NCBI GenBank assembly: GCA_002099365.1
Contig: MSED01000004.1
Span: 1,984,001-2,048,000, forward strand
Reading direction: 5' to 3'
Origin: Phialophora verrucosa
Lineage: Eukaryota > Ascomycota > Eurotiomycetes > Chaetothyriales > Herpotrichiellaceae
DNA length: 64,000 bases
The stretch's first letter is position 1. Every line of letters starts with the position of its first letter. A program made the position numbers and the translations under genes. Of this stretch, positions 11,211 through 22,625 are shown piece after piece. The notes below the pieces were generated by a model. That model did not search any database. It saw nothing but the letters and a program-made list of their open reading frames with translations, and was not told the DNA's origin.

Positions 11211-12864
11211 AGTGCGCACGACTTCTGAGACCCAGGGAAGCAGCCTCTGATAACTTAGCAGATAACCGACAATGTTCGACTTCAGCCAGGAATAGCAGAT
11301 GCCCAACGAAGATGCCCAAGACAGGATGGCGCAGACAGCTCAAACCGGGGGTGTTTCAGCCTTATGCGAACACTGGGGCCTCGGAGTGAGCTGAAGGTCA
11401 GAGGAGGAGAGCACTCTGAAGTATTTCACCAGCGAACCTCCGCCTCGGGAGACGAGGCAAACTCATCCTGTGCTGTGAAGAGATTCTGTAACATGCAATT
11501 GGCGAGAGCGGTACACAGAGCGAGAGAAGCAGGGCTGGCAGGCTTGGGAGTGACCCAGTCCGCTTTTTAGTCAACCTATTCTGGAGTGTTTGGCTGATTG
11601 GCATGGGGTGGGACACTTGAAGAAGCATGGGTGCATTGTTAGCGCCAAATGATCCACGGTCCCGACGTGACAATCCGGACAAGAAGCCACATGATACTGT
11701 TCACGAGAGACCGAGGATCAAACTACCGGCCAAGCTCCTTTCGATGTTTCTCGTGTTCGGTAGACTTTCGCAAGTATAATAGGCGGCACAGTCTCTCTCG
11801 AGACCATTCGAAAAGCCAATCATCCCCTCGACACGGCTGGTGAGGCTGTCCGCGGGAGGCTGCTCTCGCAGAAGGCATTGCTTGCAGTGTGTGCTAGAGC
11901 CATCACGATTCGTCCAGGAAGCCGGGTCGCAGAGCAACCTCGTCAAGCCGTCACAATGCATGTTTGCTTCTATTCATTGTGAGGCAGTTAGCATCGTCGG
12001 AGTCACGACGCCCATGGTAACACTGCCTCAGTATTTGAATTGTCCGCCAGGAGATGATTTGGGACAAGACGGCCAGAGAGGGAAAACGTGGCCCGCAAGG
12101 TAGACTCCAGGCCTGGTGGAGTGATTTAGGCGAGGAATCACGGCAGAACGATAGCGGAAGATGGTACCTCGACGGCCTCCAAAGTTGGAAAGCTAACTGT
12201 GAGTGGAGAGGAAGCTCAAAGCTTCTCCAAGGGCCGTTTGAGGAGGCAGTTTCAGAGTTGATCCCGGGCGAGGCAGCTGGCTGTGCCTGCAAGGAACCTC
12301 TTCAGAAGAGCACTCACTGCACCGGGTTGCCTTTTTTTGCGGCCCAAGCGGCTCTGTGGGTGTGATTGAAATGCGAACTCAGACGGAGGGTGAGGGAAGA
12401 AGAGGCTGAAGCAGTTCGCGGCGCCTGCCGCTATTGGCCAATATCCGCGCTAATCCGGTCTGGGTCTAGGCGGTTGCCTGTTTCTACCTCCACAGCCGCA
12501 ATTGCAGACCCGGCGGGTTTGTCTTTAGTACAAGCTCGCAAGGCAAACTTGTATGCGTAGCACCAGAGTGAGGCGAGGCGAGGCGAGGCGAGGTACGGGC
12601 TCCTAGGCTACCATCTGCACGTGCGAGCAGATCATTGACCCCAAGCGAATGAAACACGAGTATCACATTGCACAGCGCGCTTCAGCATGGGCCAGTGTAG
12701 GGCAGACCGAGTCACCTTCCGGGCACGGAACACGCATGGATATCCCAGAACAAGTTGCAGAATGGGAGCTCTGTTGACTCTTTGGAAGGTGCCATCCACC
12801 CTCCGGGTTCGCAAATTAAGAGGCATGCGACGGGCCGACGGGCAGCGTGCCGCTGACCGAGGCT
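11211..12864. other. Long upstream region of the C2H2 gene
   Basis: 1.65 kb without a supported gene. It includes a (gaggc)n run at 12570-12593. It is likely promoter and 5' UTR of the C2H2 regulator plus the terminator of the NOT gene. Confidence 0.45.
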
Positions 12865-14863
12865 CTACAAATCATCTTCGAGAAACTTGTACACGAATTT
12901 GAAGTCAGCCTTCCGGCGATTCATCCTGCAGCAAGTTAGAACCATCGTTGTTGGGGCTGGGTCGACGCCTACCATGTGCTCTCATAATCGAAGAAGCGAT
13001 ACGTCCCTTGCTCGAACTCTTCAGTGATCTGCTTGGGCTCCTCGTGCCGTTGGAACCACGTTTGGTACTGCTTGTGGAACCGCCAGCTTTGGTTCTTGAG
13101 GGCTCGCGCCGCCAGCCACTGCTGATAGGTATTCTGCCGATAGTAGAATATGTAGAACAGCGTGTCGGTTTCCAGCCGTTGGTTCTCATACAAGGCTGGA
13201 TCGTCGAAAATCGGTAGCGGGTCTTGAGGATAGTGTGCCGGAGTGTTGTACTTGAAAGTCGGTCGGTAGTGCTGGGGTCTATCGCTATCAGCCGGCTCTG
13301 GACACGTCTCCTGAGAGGCTTGGAGGAGCCTCGCCAATTGTGAAGGTGGCTGAGCAGCTCGCGTCTTGGTGGTCTCAAACGAGTCCAGCAGATCTTGAAG
13401 TCCTGGAGGAAGATGATAGATGGATTCCACCGTCGATGGGTCTTCATGGACGTTACCATTCGTAGTGGGTAACTCGTCGGCAATAACGGGCTCTTGGACG
13501 GCCTCGGAGTTCTCCATTGCTGGAGTGGGAGGAATGCTGCTAGGAACGCTCGGGGCCGGAGCACTAGTGGAGCTTAGAGTTGGAGACTTGGAGTGATTGG
13601 ATTGCTCTTGTGATGCTAAGCCATCCATGCTCACGGCGGCAGGTGCTGGCGAGGCAGTCTTCTCCACCGGCTGCGCTGGCACCGAGGCTGGCGAAGTGGC
13701 TGCAGATGTCTTGACAGGGGCTGGCAGTGGATGTGACGTGGGTGTGGAAGATGCTGCGACTGGAGGAGGGAGGGGAGCGATACCCACTCCACTCTTGTCG
13801 CTTGCTGCTGCTGCGGCCGCAGCTGAGGCATACTTCAGAGTCTCTCCCGGCGGTCGGTTGGGGATCGGCGCAGGCTTCATGGTGGTGTCTTTGGGTATTG
13901 ACGGTGGCGGCGGCATAGTATTGAGTGTTGCCAGTGCCGGCAAAGGTGACTTGAGTTGAGTAGAAGGTCGACGTACGGCTGTATGCGTTTCGGACTTTGT
14001 CTTTTTGAGCGCATTTGCCTCGACTTCGATATCTTCTTGGATAGACTGGGTGTCTTGAGAGGATATTCGGTCGGCTTCGTTGTTGAGACCGAACTGGGCC
14101 TCCTCACTGTCGAGATTACAGTCGTCGTAGATACCTTCGTAGGCGTCGGGATCGAAGTCCGGCTCACGACCTTCCCTGACCACTTCTTCAATGTCGGATT
14201 TGATTGCCGCCACCATTTCATTTTCGACGTTGCCGTTCTGTAGCGACCGTAGCAGCAGCTGCAGTCTAGATTCATGCCACTTGTATGTGTCTGTCATGGT
14301 TTCGATTTCGGCCAGTCGGTCGGCTTTGGAGTTGTCTTTCTGTTTCTTCTTGAGAGCAGCTTGCAGAGTGCCGGCTTCGGGTTCCAACTCCTCGGTCAGT
14401 ATCCTATTGATCTCGTCCAACTGGTCGGAGAGGAAGTCGCATAGCTCGTCCCTCTCCCGCTCCTTCGGGTCTTGCTTGGCGTTTTGCGACAGTCCCTCCT
14501 TGGAGAAGGCCTTGGTCTTCATCTCCTTCTCGACGGCTTTGAATATCTCCATGCACTGTTATCGGTCAGTCATCGTCTTGGCCGTGTATTGCAACCTGGA
14601 TGGCCTACTTTTTCTATCCGCTTGCGCTGTTCCAACAGCGCAGACTTGTCCTTGATCTCATTGCCGGCTGCCCACGTCTTGATCTGATCTCGCGACCTCT
14701 GCAGTTTCTTGATCTCTTTCTTCAGATTGTCTTCTAGTTTATCCTTCTGGGCGGCATTTTGGGAGGAGTAGATCTTCTCGTAGATGGCCTCGAATGCCTG
14801 GATGCCTTCATCGACCTTCTTGAAAGTCTTGTCGATTTCTTGTTGCGTCTTCCGTGATGCCAT
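12865..14863 (-). CDS. NOT3: CCR4-NOT complex subunit Not3/Not5
   Basis: Three exons (14863-14609, 14555-12973, 12925-12865), 632 residues. The N-terminus MASRKTQQEIDKTFKKVDEG and the following coiled coil (to about residue 230, including MEIFKAVEKEMKTKAFSKEG across the first splice) are the classic Not3/5 N-terminal domain. The centre is Pro/Ala/Ser-rich linker. The C-terminus is the NOT box: ENQRLETDTLFYIFYY, QQWLAARAL, YRFFDYESTW, then after a 47-nt intron MNRRKADFKFVYKFLEDDL. The protein belongs to the cytoplasmic/nuclear deadenylase and transcription complex, where it helps assemble the NOT module and contacts ribosomes. Both introns are canonical and in phase. Identification is very secure. 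Confidence 0.95.
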
Positions 14864-15385
14864 GGTTGGGTCTCATAGATGGGAGGGATGGGTTGCGGAT
14901 CTAGTGTGTGAGGAGTGAGCGCATCGGATGTTTGGATGTTGGATTGGATTCACAGCCTGCCTTGTGTTCTGCTACACGCGCTTGCTCCATCAGTTGCGCC
15001 GTCCCTAGCCTCAGCGCAGGAGGTTCGCAGTCCGACTATTCCGTATTTGGATTAGCGTAGTTCTTGGCATAGATCGGATCACTTTTCCTTTCCTGCACAA
15101 AGAAGTACGAATTTCACCAGTGCTCTGTCTGTATGGGGGACAACGCCCATTTCATCTTGATCAGATTCTCTCTCACCATCAACAACGTCCAGCAACCACT
15201 CGCAGATGTGATACATAATTTTCAGCACTGCCCCTTTCTTGCTCAAGGGACTGCTAAGCCCTTACTGCTGGTTTCAGGAGCGCCAAAGTCGTGATATAGT
15301 CTACATCACTTTCTAGTCGCTTGACGCGGTGCTACCAACTGCAAAGTCTCAAAGGTTGCCTTCACTCGTGTGACCGAACTTGAAG
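14864..15385. promoter_or_regulatory. Divergent promoter region NOT3 / DTD1
   Basis: 522 bases between two divergent housekeeping genes. It carries CT-rich runs and no clear TATA box. No coding frame is supported. Confidence 0.4.
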
Positions 15386-15979
15386 ATGAAGGCGGTTTTG
15401 CAGCGAGTCTTGTCGAGCTCTGTCACAGTCAATGATCAGCTTGTCTCGTCCATTGGCAAAGGCATCCTCGTCTTGGCTGCGATTGGGCCGAACGATACGC
15501 GGAAGGATGCAGAGTCCATGGCGGCGAAGATTGTCAAGATGAAGCTCTGGCCGGACGAGAGCGGCTCCCACTGGAAGAAGAGTGTCAAGGACGTCGGAGG
15601 AGAGATTCTCTGCGTCTCGCAGTTTACCTTGATGGCGAATACACGCAAGGGCAATAAGCCCGACTTTCACGGAGCGGCTAAGCCAGAACTCGCCAAAGAG
15701 CTCTATGATTATTTCGTGACCCGCGTTAGAGAGCTGCATGGTATCGATAGAGTCTCCGACGGTGTTTTCCAGGCTATGATGCAGGTTGCCCTTGTGAACG
15801 ATGGCCCAGTAAGACCTTCTTTATCCATCAGACACGAAAGGTATGTATGTCGATGCTGAACGAGCCAGGTCACCATTGAGATAGATACGAACCCACCGAA
15901 GAAGGACACGCCGAACGCCTCCGCGGCCGGTACGGAGTCGTCGACACCAACGCTGGTGGCAGAGCAGGAGACCAAGTGA
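15386..15979 (+). CDS. DTD1: D-aminoacyl-tRNA deacylase
   Basis: Two exons, 15386-15808 and 15869-15979, 177 residues. It removes D-amino acids (and mischarged glycine) from tRNA. MKAVLQRVLSSSVTV is the typical start; the catalytic-site motif SQFTL is present (CVSQFTLMANTRKGNKPDFH), and the Gly-cisPro motif reads NDGPVTIEI. The 60-nt intron falls exactly between Pro and Val of that motif, so unspliced RNA would lose the active-site loop. A short Ser/Thr/Ala-rich tail (about 25 residues) extends past the bacterial-type core. The ATG at 15386 matches the family start; the upstream codon is TTG. Confidence 0.95.
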
Positions 15980-16567
15980 TCAGCAGGAACAAATGCTCCC
16001 AGTCTGGACACGCGCACAGCTCGACAGATTCGCGTCGTGCTCGATCTCCGCTCGGTCGAGATCGGTTCGCACCAGCTAAAAGGAGAAGTCCGCCAGCCAA
16101 CGGTCCAGACACGAACGCGTCTCTCACCCAATTCGACAGCGCTTGAATACCTCCACCACCGCTCACGTATCTGATACGTAACTTGAAGACTCCTCCAGGC
16201 ACAGCGGGGAAGCAACGTCCGTTCGTCCAGCATAGCTGCCTTTCCTGGTCTAACCGAATGGCCATAATTGGACCTCAGCAGTGTCTTATCTGGAGCCCAC
16301 CAGAGCACCAAGGACATTCCATCAAATCGATGACGGAGGGCAGATGCAAGCCACGGACAAGTGCCTATCACTATCGTGAGGGGTAGTAGCGGGCATGCTG
16401 ATGGCCCTTGCCCCGCAAAGTAAACAAAAAGGTTGATATGAAGAGCTCTCAGAGTTGTATCTAGCTTGTCCTGCTACGAGTCCTCGTAGTCGAGCTCCCC
16501 TCCGTCAATCCAATTGTCCCAATCCCTTTCGATCGCCCATCTGTAGCTCGTGCCGTCGTCTGCAACC
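15980..16567. other. Intergenic, formamidase promoter
   Basis: No gene is seen. It contains three GATA-factor-type sites listed separately. Confidence 0.4.
16286..16376. promoter_or_regulatory. Possible AreA/Nit2 GATA sites upstream of formamidase
   Basis: HGATAR matches on the minus strand at 16286-16291 (AGATAA), 16365-16370 (TGATAG) and 16371-16376 (CGATAG), 190-280 bases before the ATG. Formamidase genes of aspergilli are under nitrogen metabolite control by the GATA factor AreA, so the sites fit. Such short motifs also occur by chance. Confidence 0.3.
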
Positions 16568-18123
16568 ATGCCTGGCCCAATCAGAACCGCACTCAAGGTC
16601 GATCTTGAGAAACCTGCAAAGGATCAACCATGTCTGCATGTGAGCAGCACAGCGTCCTAGGGCTGACTACCCCGTGACAAGCACTGACGCCGAAATACAG
16701 AACAGATGGCATCCTGATGGTAAGCTCGGCGGCGGAATGGCATCCGTCTCTCTCACTAAGTGACGACCCGACCAGTCCCATTCTGCGGAACGATCAAGAA
16801 CGGCGAGACGGTCAAGATCGAATGCCTAGACTGGACGGGCGGACAGATCAAGAACACCGACGACGCCGACGACGTCGTGAACGTCGACCTCACCCAGGTG
16901 CACTATCTCTCCGGGCCGTTCGAGATCGAGACGGCCGAACCGGGCGACGTGCTGCTGGTGGAAATCCAGGACGTGCAGCCCTTCGAGCACCAGCCCTGGG
17001 GCTTCACGGGCGTCTTCCACAAGGACAACGGGGGCGGCTTCCTCGACGAGATCTACCCGGAAGCCGCCAAGGCGATCTGGGACTTTGAGGGCATCTTCTG
17101 CTCGTCGCGCCACATCCCCGGCGTGCGCTTCGCCGGCCTCATCCACCCGGGCATCTTGGGCTGCGCGCCGTCGCCCGAGATCCTCGCCGAATGGAACCGG
17201 CGCGAGGCCGACCTCATCTCCACCACCTCGCTGCAGCGCGTCGTCGCCCAGCCGCCGGAGCCCAAGAACGTGCACGCCGGCTCCGCCGGCGAGGACATCA
17301 AGGCCAAAGTGGGCAAGGAAGGCGCGCGCACCATCCCCGGCCGCCCCGAGCACGGCGGGAACTGCGACATCAAGAACCTGTCGCGCGGAAGCAAAGTCTA
17401 CCTGCCCGTGCATGTCAAGGGCGCCAAGTTCTCCGTCGGAGACCTGCACTTTTCGCGTACGCGGTGACCACCTCCGTCCTCCCCTCTAGCATTTTTTGAG
17501 TAATCTCGACGTTCAAATGCACAAGTGGCCGTACTGTATACGCATGCGCTTCACAGGCTAACGAGCATGGCAGAGGGTGACGGCGAGATCTCATTCTGCG
17601 GCGCCATCGAAATCGCCGGCATCATCACCATCAAGTTCGACGTGATCAAGGACGGCCAGAAGAAACTCGGCATGCAGGGAGGCAAATCCCCCATCTACAT
17701 CCCGGGGCCTGTGCAACCGTAAGTCTGAGGACCGCAAGGGAACCGTTCATAGTGGGGATTCCGTACTAACGTCTGCGCGCCCTGCGCCCTTGATGCAGCC
17801 AATTCTCCCCAGGCCGCATGCTCTACTTCGAGGGCTTCTCCGTCGACGAGCACGGCAAGCAGCACTACATGGACGCCACGGTCGCGTACCGCCAGTCCTG
17901 CCTGCGCGTCATCGAATACCTCCGCCGCTACGGCTACTCGGACTACCAGATCTACCTGATGCTGAGCTGCATCCCGATCGAGGGCCACGTCGCGGGCATA
18001 GTGGACATTCCGAACGCGTGCACCACCATCGGCCTGCCCATGGATGTGTTTGATTTTGACATCAGCCCCGGTGCGGAGGCCAAGGCGAGGGATCTGGGCA
18101 AGTGTGCTATGGCGACGAAGTGA
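16568..18123 (+). CDS. fmdS: Formamidase
   Basis: Five exons: 16568-16639, 16701-16719, 16776-17456, 17574-17718, 17799-18123; 413 residues. It hydrolyses formamide to formate and ammonia for use as nitrogen source. Family landmarks in order: NRWHPDVPFCGTIKNGE (assembled across three exons), ECLDWTGGQIKN, DVQPFEHQPWGFTG, HPGILGCAPS, GRPEHGGNCDIKNL, LPVHVKGAKFSVGDLHFSQG, DGEISFCGAIEI, GYSDYQIYLMLSC. This is the acetamidase/formamidase (FmdA/AmdA) fold. Exon 2 is only 19 nt. All introns have GT-AG ends, the last with an ACTAAC branch. Third-position GC is very high compared with neighbours, which suggests strong expression. Cytosolic location is inferred from the lack of a targeting signal. Confidence 0.92.
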
Positions 18124-18486
18124 GGTGAGATGTGTGCAGGCCGACGCTAATGTGATGGTATATATGCGTAGTAGTGACAGTGGGACTAGGAGGACGGAAG
18201 CTTTAGTTTGCAGGATTGCAAGTATTTGTGTTAATTACAGTACCCCGTAGTCCTAGCACGAATGATTGCATGTCACATTTCATTTGTGTCTATCTAGCTC
18301 AATCTTATCCTTTGGGCTAGAGCTTTCTCGAATGCCACGCATGCACAACCTGTGATAGGCAGAGGCAGAGGCGAAAGCATTACTGTGCTCATTCCTCGCA
18401 TGGTCATTCTCTCGTGATATCTCTCCAAGACGTCGTACCTCGAATAGACATTGGTGGTACGGCCATGAACGCAGCATGTGCGCTAC
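18124..18486. other. Convergent intergenic spacer
   Basis: It lies between the formamidase stop and the stop of the knuckle protein. It presumably holds both terminators. No gene is seen. Confidence 0.5.
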
Positions 18487-20443
18487 TTACCAGCCACCGT
18501 CAGCGAAACCAGTGGTCGCGCTGTTGGGGTGTGCGATCTCCCACTCAGCGCGGCCTGAACTGGCGTCGGCAGAGGGGTTCCAATCGCCACTGGCATCACC
18601 GCCGTCGGCCGTATCGAATCCCCCACTCTCGCCGCCGCCTTCATTCTCCTTGGGATCGGCTTCCGGACAACGGGCGCGACCGTGGCCTTTCTGCTGACAC
18701 TTACTACAGGTGACCTCGGCCCAGTTGATCTTCTTGCGTGGCATAGTACATTCCTGGAAACTAGTTAGCGAGAGAGGGGCAAAAGAGGAAGGACAGGAGA
18801 AACTCACAGCTCTAATGTGGCCCTCCTCACCACAGTTGTTGCATGTGATCTTCTTGGGTTCTGGACAATCGGCAGCCCTATGGTCCTCCTCACCACAGTT
18901 GCGGCAGGTGCGCTTCTCCTTGTTCGGACAGTCCTACGCAGGCACGTTAGTTACTCAGTCCCGAGAGCGTTTGGAGAGTGTATACCTTTGCCATGTGTTC
19001 CTCGGATTCACAAATCTTGCAGGCACGACTGAGGTTCTTGCGCTCCATACCGCAGTCACGGACACGATGGCCTTCTTCACCACACAGGAAGCAGGCGACC
19101 ACGGGCTGAGAAATGACGGTTTTCTCATCAGGGCAGCGACGAGCAGTATGTCCCAGCTTGTTGCAGTTGTTGCACTTCTCGACACCACGGTTCAGAGGAA
19201 TACCGGCATCGGCTAGACGAGCGAGGTTCTCTTCCGGGGAGTCGGGCCACTTGTCAACGAGGGCGAGACGCTCAGGTTTATCGGAGAGGAAGTAGCTGAC
19301 CGCGTACTTCTTACCGATATCGCCTTGTAAGTTGACGTTGGTCCAAGTTTCCATACCGGCGGCGACATGATCTTTCTCCATGGCAATCAGGTAGATGCTG
19401 AACTCGCGAGCACGGAACTCTTTCTCAAGCTTGGGGTAGGTGTAGTCCGGGCAGGCCTTGGAGAGGATTTGGACTGCTTCTTTGAAATCACCGATGTCGC
19501 GCTCGTCGCTGGCCTGCTGGAGGAGAGCCCACGCCTCATCCTCGCTCTTCTCAGCGACCCCAGAATGGTCGAGCGCCTTGGGGTTCGTGCAGTCGATAGC
19601 CTCGTGACCTGGAATATCGACCGGGTCAGCGTATTGATCGCCGGACAGGAGGCTTGCTAGGGCTCAACGCACCTTCTTGTTCGCAGTTCTTGCATGTAAT
19701 GACACGGGTAGGGCAATCGCTAGCCATATGTCCTTCTTGGTTGCAGTTGCGGCACTCGCCTTTGAACTTGCGAGGTTCGGTACAATCGGCTTTGGACTGG
19801 GAGGAAATGTGAGTCTGGTGACGGGTGTAGGCAATAACAGGTTCAACTTACGTGACCTTCCTGACCCTGCGATCTGTTAGTAGTCTGCAAGCAAAGAGGG
19901 TCTCAGATATAAGTCGACTTACGCAGTTGAAGCAAGCACCCATCTTGCGTGGCTCTGGGCAATCGCGAGCGATATGGCCCTCTGTGGAATATTAGCATGA
20001 AATTCATCGTCAACTCCGCTGAGTTCGAGCTTACCTAGACCGCAATTGCGGCACGCGCGGTCGTTGCTACCACCCTCGCCGGCGAAGCCATCATCACCAT
20101 GCTCAAAAGCGCCAGCTCCGAAGCCATCGTCACCGTTAGTTGCCAAGGTGTCAGGAGTGTTGTCGTTCCAGCCCGCAGCACCACCGGTATCCCAGTCCTG
20201 GTTGGCTACAGGCTCAAGTCAGTGTTCGTTCACTAGGGATAAAAGTGAGGACGGGCTCAGACAAGGGCTGGGATTCTCTTCGATCATCCAGAGGTCAGGG
20301 AACTTGAAGCAGGGTTTGGTAGAGCGCCTGTTTCTGCTAAAAAGAAGACTGTACATTGCGGTGTTCTCTGGGCGACAGTGACATGGAAGAAAGAGCAAAC
20401 GTGGCTTACCTGGTGCAGCAGCAGTATCGTTCCAGTCACTCAT
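18487..20443 (-). CDS. CCHC zinc-knuckle protein with ten knuckles
   Basis: Eight exons on the minus strand: 20443-20410, 20205-20035, 19981-19923, 19866-19852, 19796-19673, 19608-18986, 18933-18808, 18753-18487; 472 residues. Ten C-x2-C-x4-H-x4-C knuckles are seen, from CRNCGLEGHIARDC to CSKCQQKGHGRARC. Two of them carry E or D where Gly normally precedes His (CKICESEEHMAKDC, CRNCGEEDHRAADC). Between knuckles 4 and 5 is an alpha-helical insert of about 130 residues (SEDEAWALLQQASDERD onward), and the tail is Gly/Asp/Ser-rich with WNPSADASS. Multi-knuckle proteins of the CNBP/Gis2/Byr3 type bind single-stranded nucleic acid and influence translation. Exon 4 is only 15 nt (GQEGH). Several introns interrupt knuckles. 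Confidence 0.88.
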
Positions 20444-21580
20444 TTTGAATGTTTGAATCGAGGATCTTCTAGACTTGTAATGGCGTAAATGACAACGCAG
20501 GAGGGGATCAGGGACGGGAGGAAGAGGGAGAGGGAAAGGAAATTAAGCAGCAGATGAAAGACACGACAATATCAATGACAACGCGGGTGAAATCCAGTGA
20601 CGGTCTTGGCATTACACGCGGTGGCAATGCTCTCGCGGGCATATCAATATTCCAATGACCTCAACGTCAAGCCACCTCTCCTCAATAGATCTGGGACGCC
20701 GCGACCGGCTTGTCAGTGACAATGGACGCGCGGTGGCTGACGAACGCCCATCATAACGACCGTAGTGCTCCCATTGTATTACCTCCCACCAGCCAGAAGC
20801 AGGGCCAGAGGACTGACTCAATGCCCCCGTGTGTCCGCGCTCGCAACAGCAAATGAAGGTAGGACGCTAACATGGGCAAAGCTCTTTCAAACCTTTGCGA
20901 CCAATGTCTTTCAGAGCAATCCACCAATAAGCAAAGGAAGTGCGAACGTGTGCAGTCGCCGGACACATACTCCAACTATCATTTCAGAGGATCACCGCAA
21001 TCAATGTTCTTTATAGTGATATTGAATGGAACCACTCGCTGAATGTCCTTCATCGGCCGTTGGGGTTGGTTGCTATGAGTAGCACGACGTCCTCGCCCTC
21101 TGTATTAACCTTGCCTACTCGATACCGTAGGACAAAAAACCATTCTTTTGAGAACCTGATGACCGGCGAATTATGTCAGTAATGCATTATTTGGTTGTGG
21201 TATCAAGGAGAAGGAAGACACGGAAAGACATGTCAACTTCGAAGCGACGACACTAGAGCCGAGCTTACAAATCAGGAATAGTCAATGTAGCAAGACACTT
21301 TACCGTGCAATTCGGGTGTGATGAACGATATTGTCCGTATCTTTGTGGCACGAGTATGCTTCTGCTAGCAGTGCCATCTCAATGCATCGCGATTAGTGTG
21401 CAAGAAGTCAAAGTCCCAACCAGTCTATTCATTTCATGTACAATGCTCGCTCCCATATCTGATGGAAAAGGCCGGACCGATCAATCCCCAACCTGAGAGG
21501 CCTGTGTGCCTACATCCAATGCCCTTTTCTGTGCCCTCCCACTTCCTAGCTACAGACAACCATGACAAGCACCCCTCCCA
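20444..21580. other. Upstream region of the knuckle gene
   Basis: 1.1 kb without a supported gene between two minus-strand genes. Short frames lack ATG starts or family features. Confidence 0.45.
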
Positions 21581-22625
21581 TCAATTACCGCCCGAAATCC
21601 ACCCATGGAATCGGTTTGCCATATCATTCACATAACTCGGGGTCCCCACGCTATTCGGACTGCTCAGATCTCCATCCGCGGCTACACTCCCCGAATTATA
21701 TAGCCGCAGCGCCTCGTAGACATTACCCTGCGCCTGATCCAGGTTCCCCTTCAGATGCTGAGCGCCCACCGAGATCATATGCTCGACGATATCTTGTGTC
21801 AACTCGCCGCCCTGGAAGTAAGAGAGGTTGATTAGCGAACCCGTATCCGCGAGCACATCGGTCGTGGGAAGAGGTCCCCGTCGTCCCCTGTTCCAGAGCA
21901 CGCACTACATACCTGCGTATCAACACCCGCGGCACCTGAACACTGCATCAGCCCACCAGTCGGCTCTCCGTCGGCGTCTATGGTTGTCTATTCTCGCACT
22001 GTCAGCCTCCGATCCCAAGCTTAAGCCAGACATCAGAGGGTGAGTGACCAGCAACGGGGACGGGGAAGGACAGGAAATGCCAACGACTCCAGAAACCTAC
22101 CGGCACGAAACAGTTGCCTGTGCTTTCTTGCATGATCATGCATAAGAGGATGACGTCTTCGACGCCCGTTGCCGCACTGACCGTCTGAATCGCCTCGTGG
22201 ATCTACATGAGCCTCTTTGTAAGCGACCGAACTGAACTGTGAACTGATACTGTCCCACTCCGCTCCAACCAAAGGAGGTATTAACCAACCATATTGGCTG
22301 CCTCTTCGCCATCACCGTGCTCACTGTTCGTTTGGACGATGGTCGGCTGGAAATGTTCGAAGAGGTCATCGTACGAGCAGACGTGGGGCTCGAATTCTTG
22401 CTCAAACACCGATGCGGGTCCGCTGCAGTGATAGTATGTCTCGTCAATCGGCGCGGTACCCTCTGGGAGTCCTTCTCCTTCATGTGAACCGTCGGGCGCT
22501 CCCGGGCCTCCCCCGTGTGAACCATCGGGATCTCCTTGATGTGGATGGTAGGCACCTCCCTGTTGTGAGTTTCCGGGCAGTCCCTGGCCCGGACCTGCGA
22601 GATATGATTGCACATCAGCTGCCAT
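21581..22625 (-). CDS. Lysozyme-like fungal protein
   Basis: Four exons (22625-22290, 22202-22101, 21987-21913, 21811-21581), 247 residues. The first 60 residues are Gly/His/Pro-rich. The rest follows a fungal family with a lysozyme/lytic-transglycosylase-like layout: IHEAIQTVSAATGVEDVILL, CMIMQESTGNCFVPT with a candidate catalytic Glu, GGLMQCSGA, then GNVYEALRLYNSGSV and YVNDMANRFHGWI. All exon junctions are phase 0 and each intron has GT-AG ends, though donor 1 (gttggt) is weak. No N-terminal signal peptide is evident, which is odd for a wall-active enzyme; an upstream exon is possible. Enzyme activity is inferred from motif order only. Confidence 0.7.

Noticed and set aside
16826..17449. 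207-codon minus-strand frame inside formamidase
   Set aside because: A shadow caused by very high third-position GC in the real gene.
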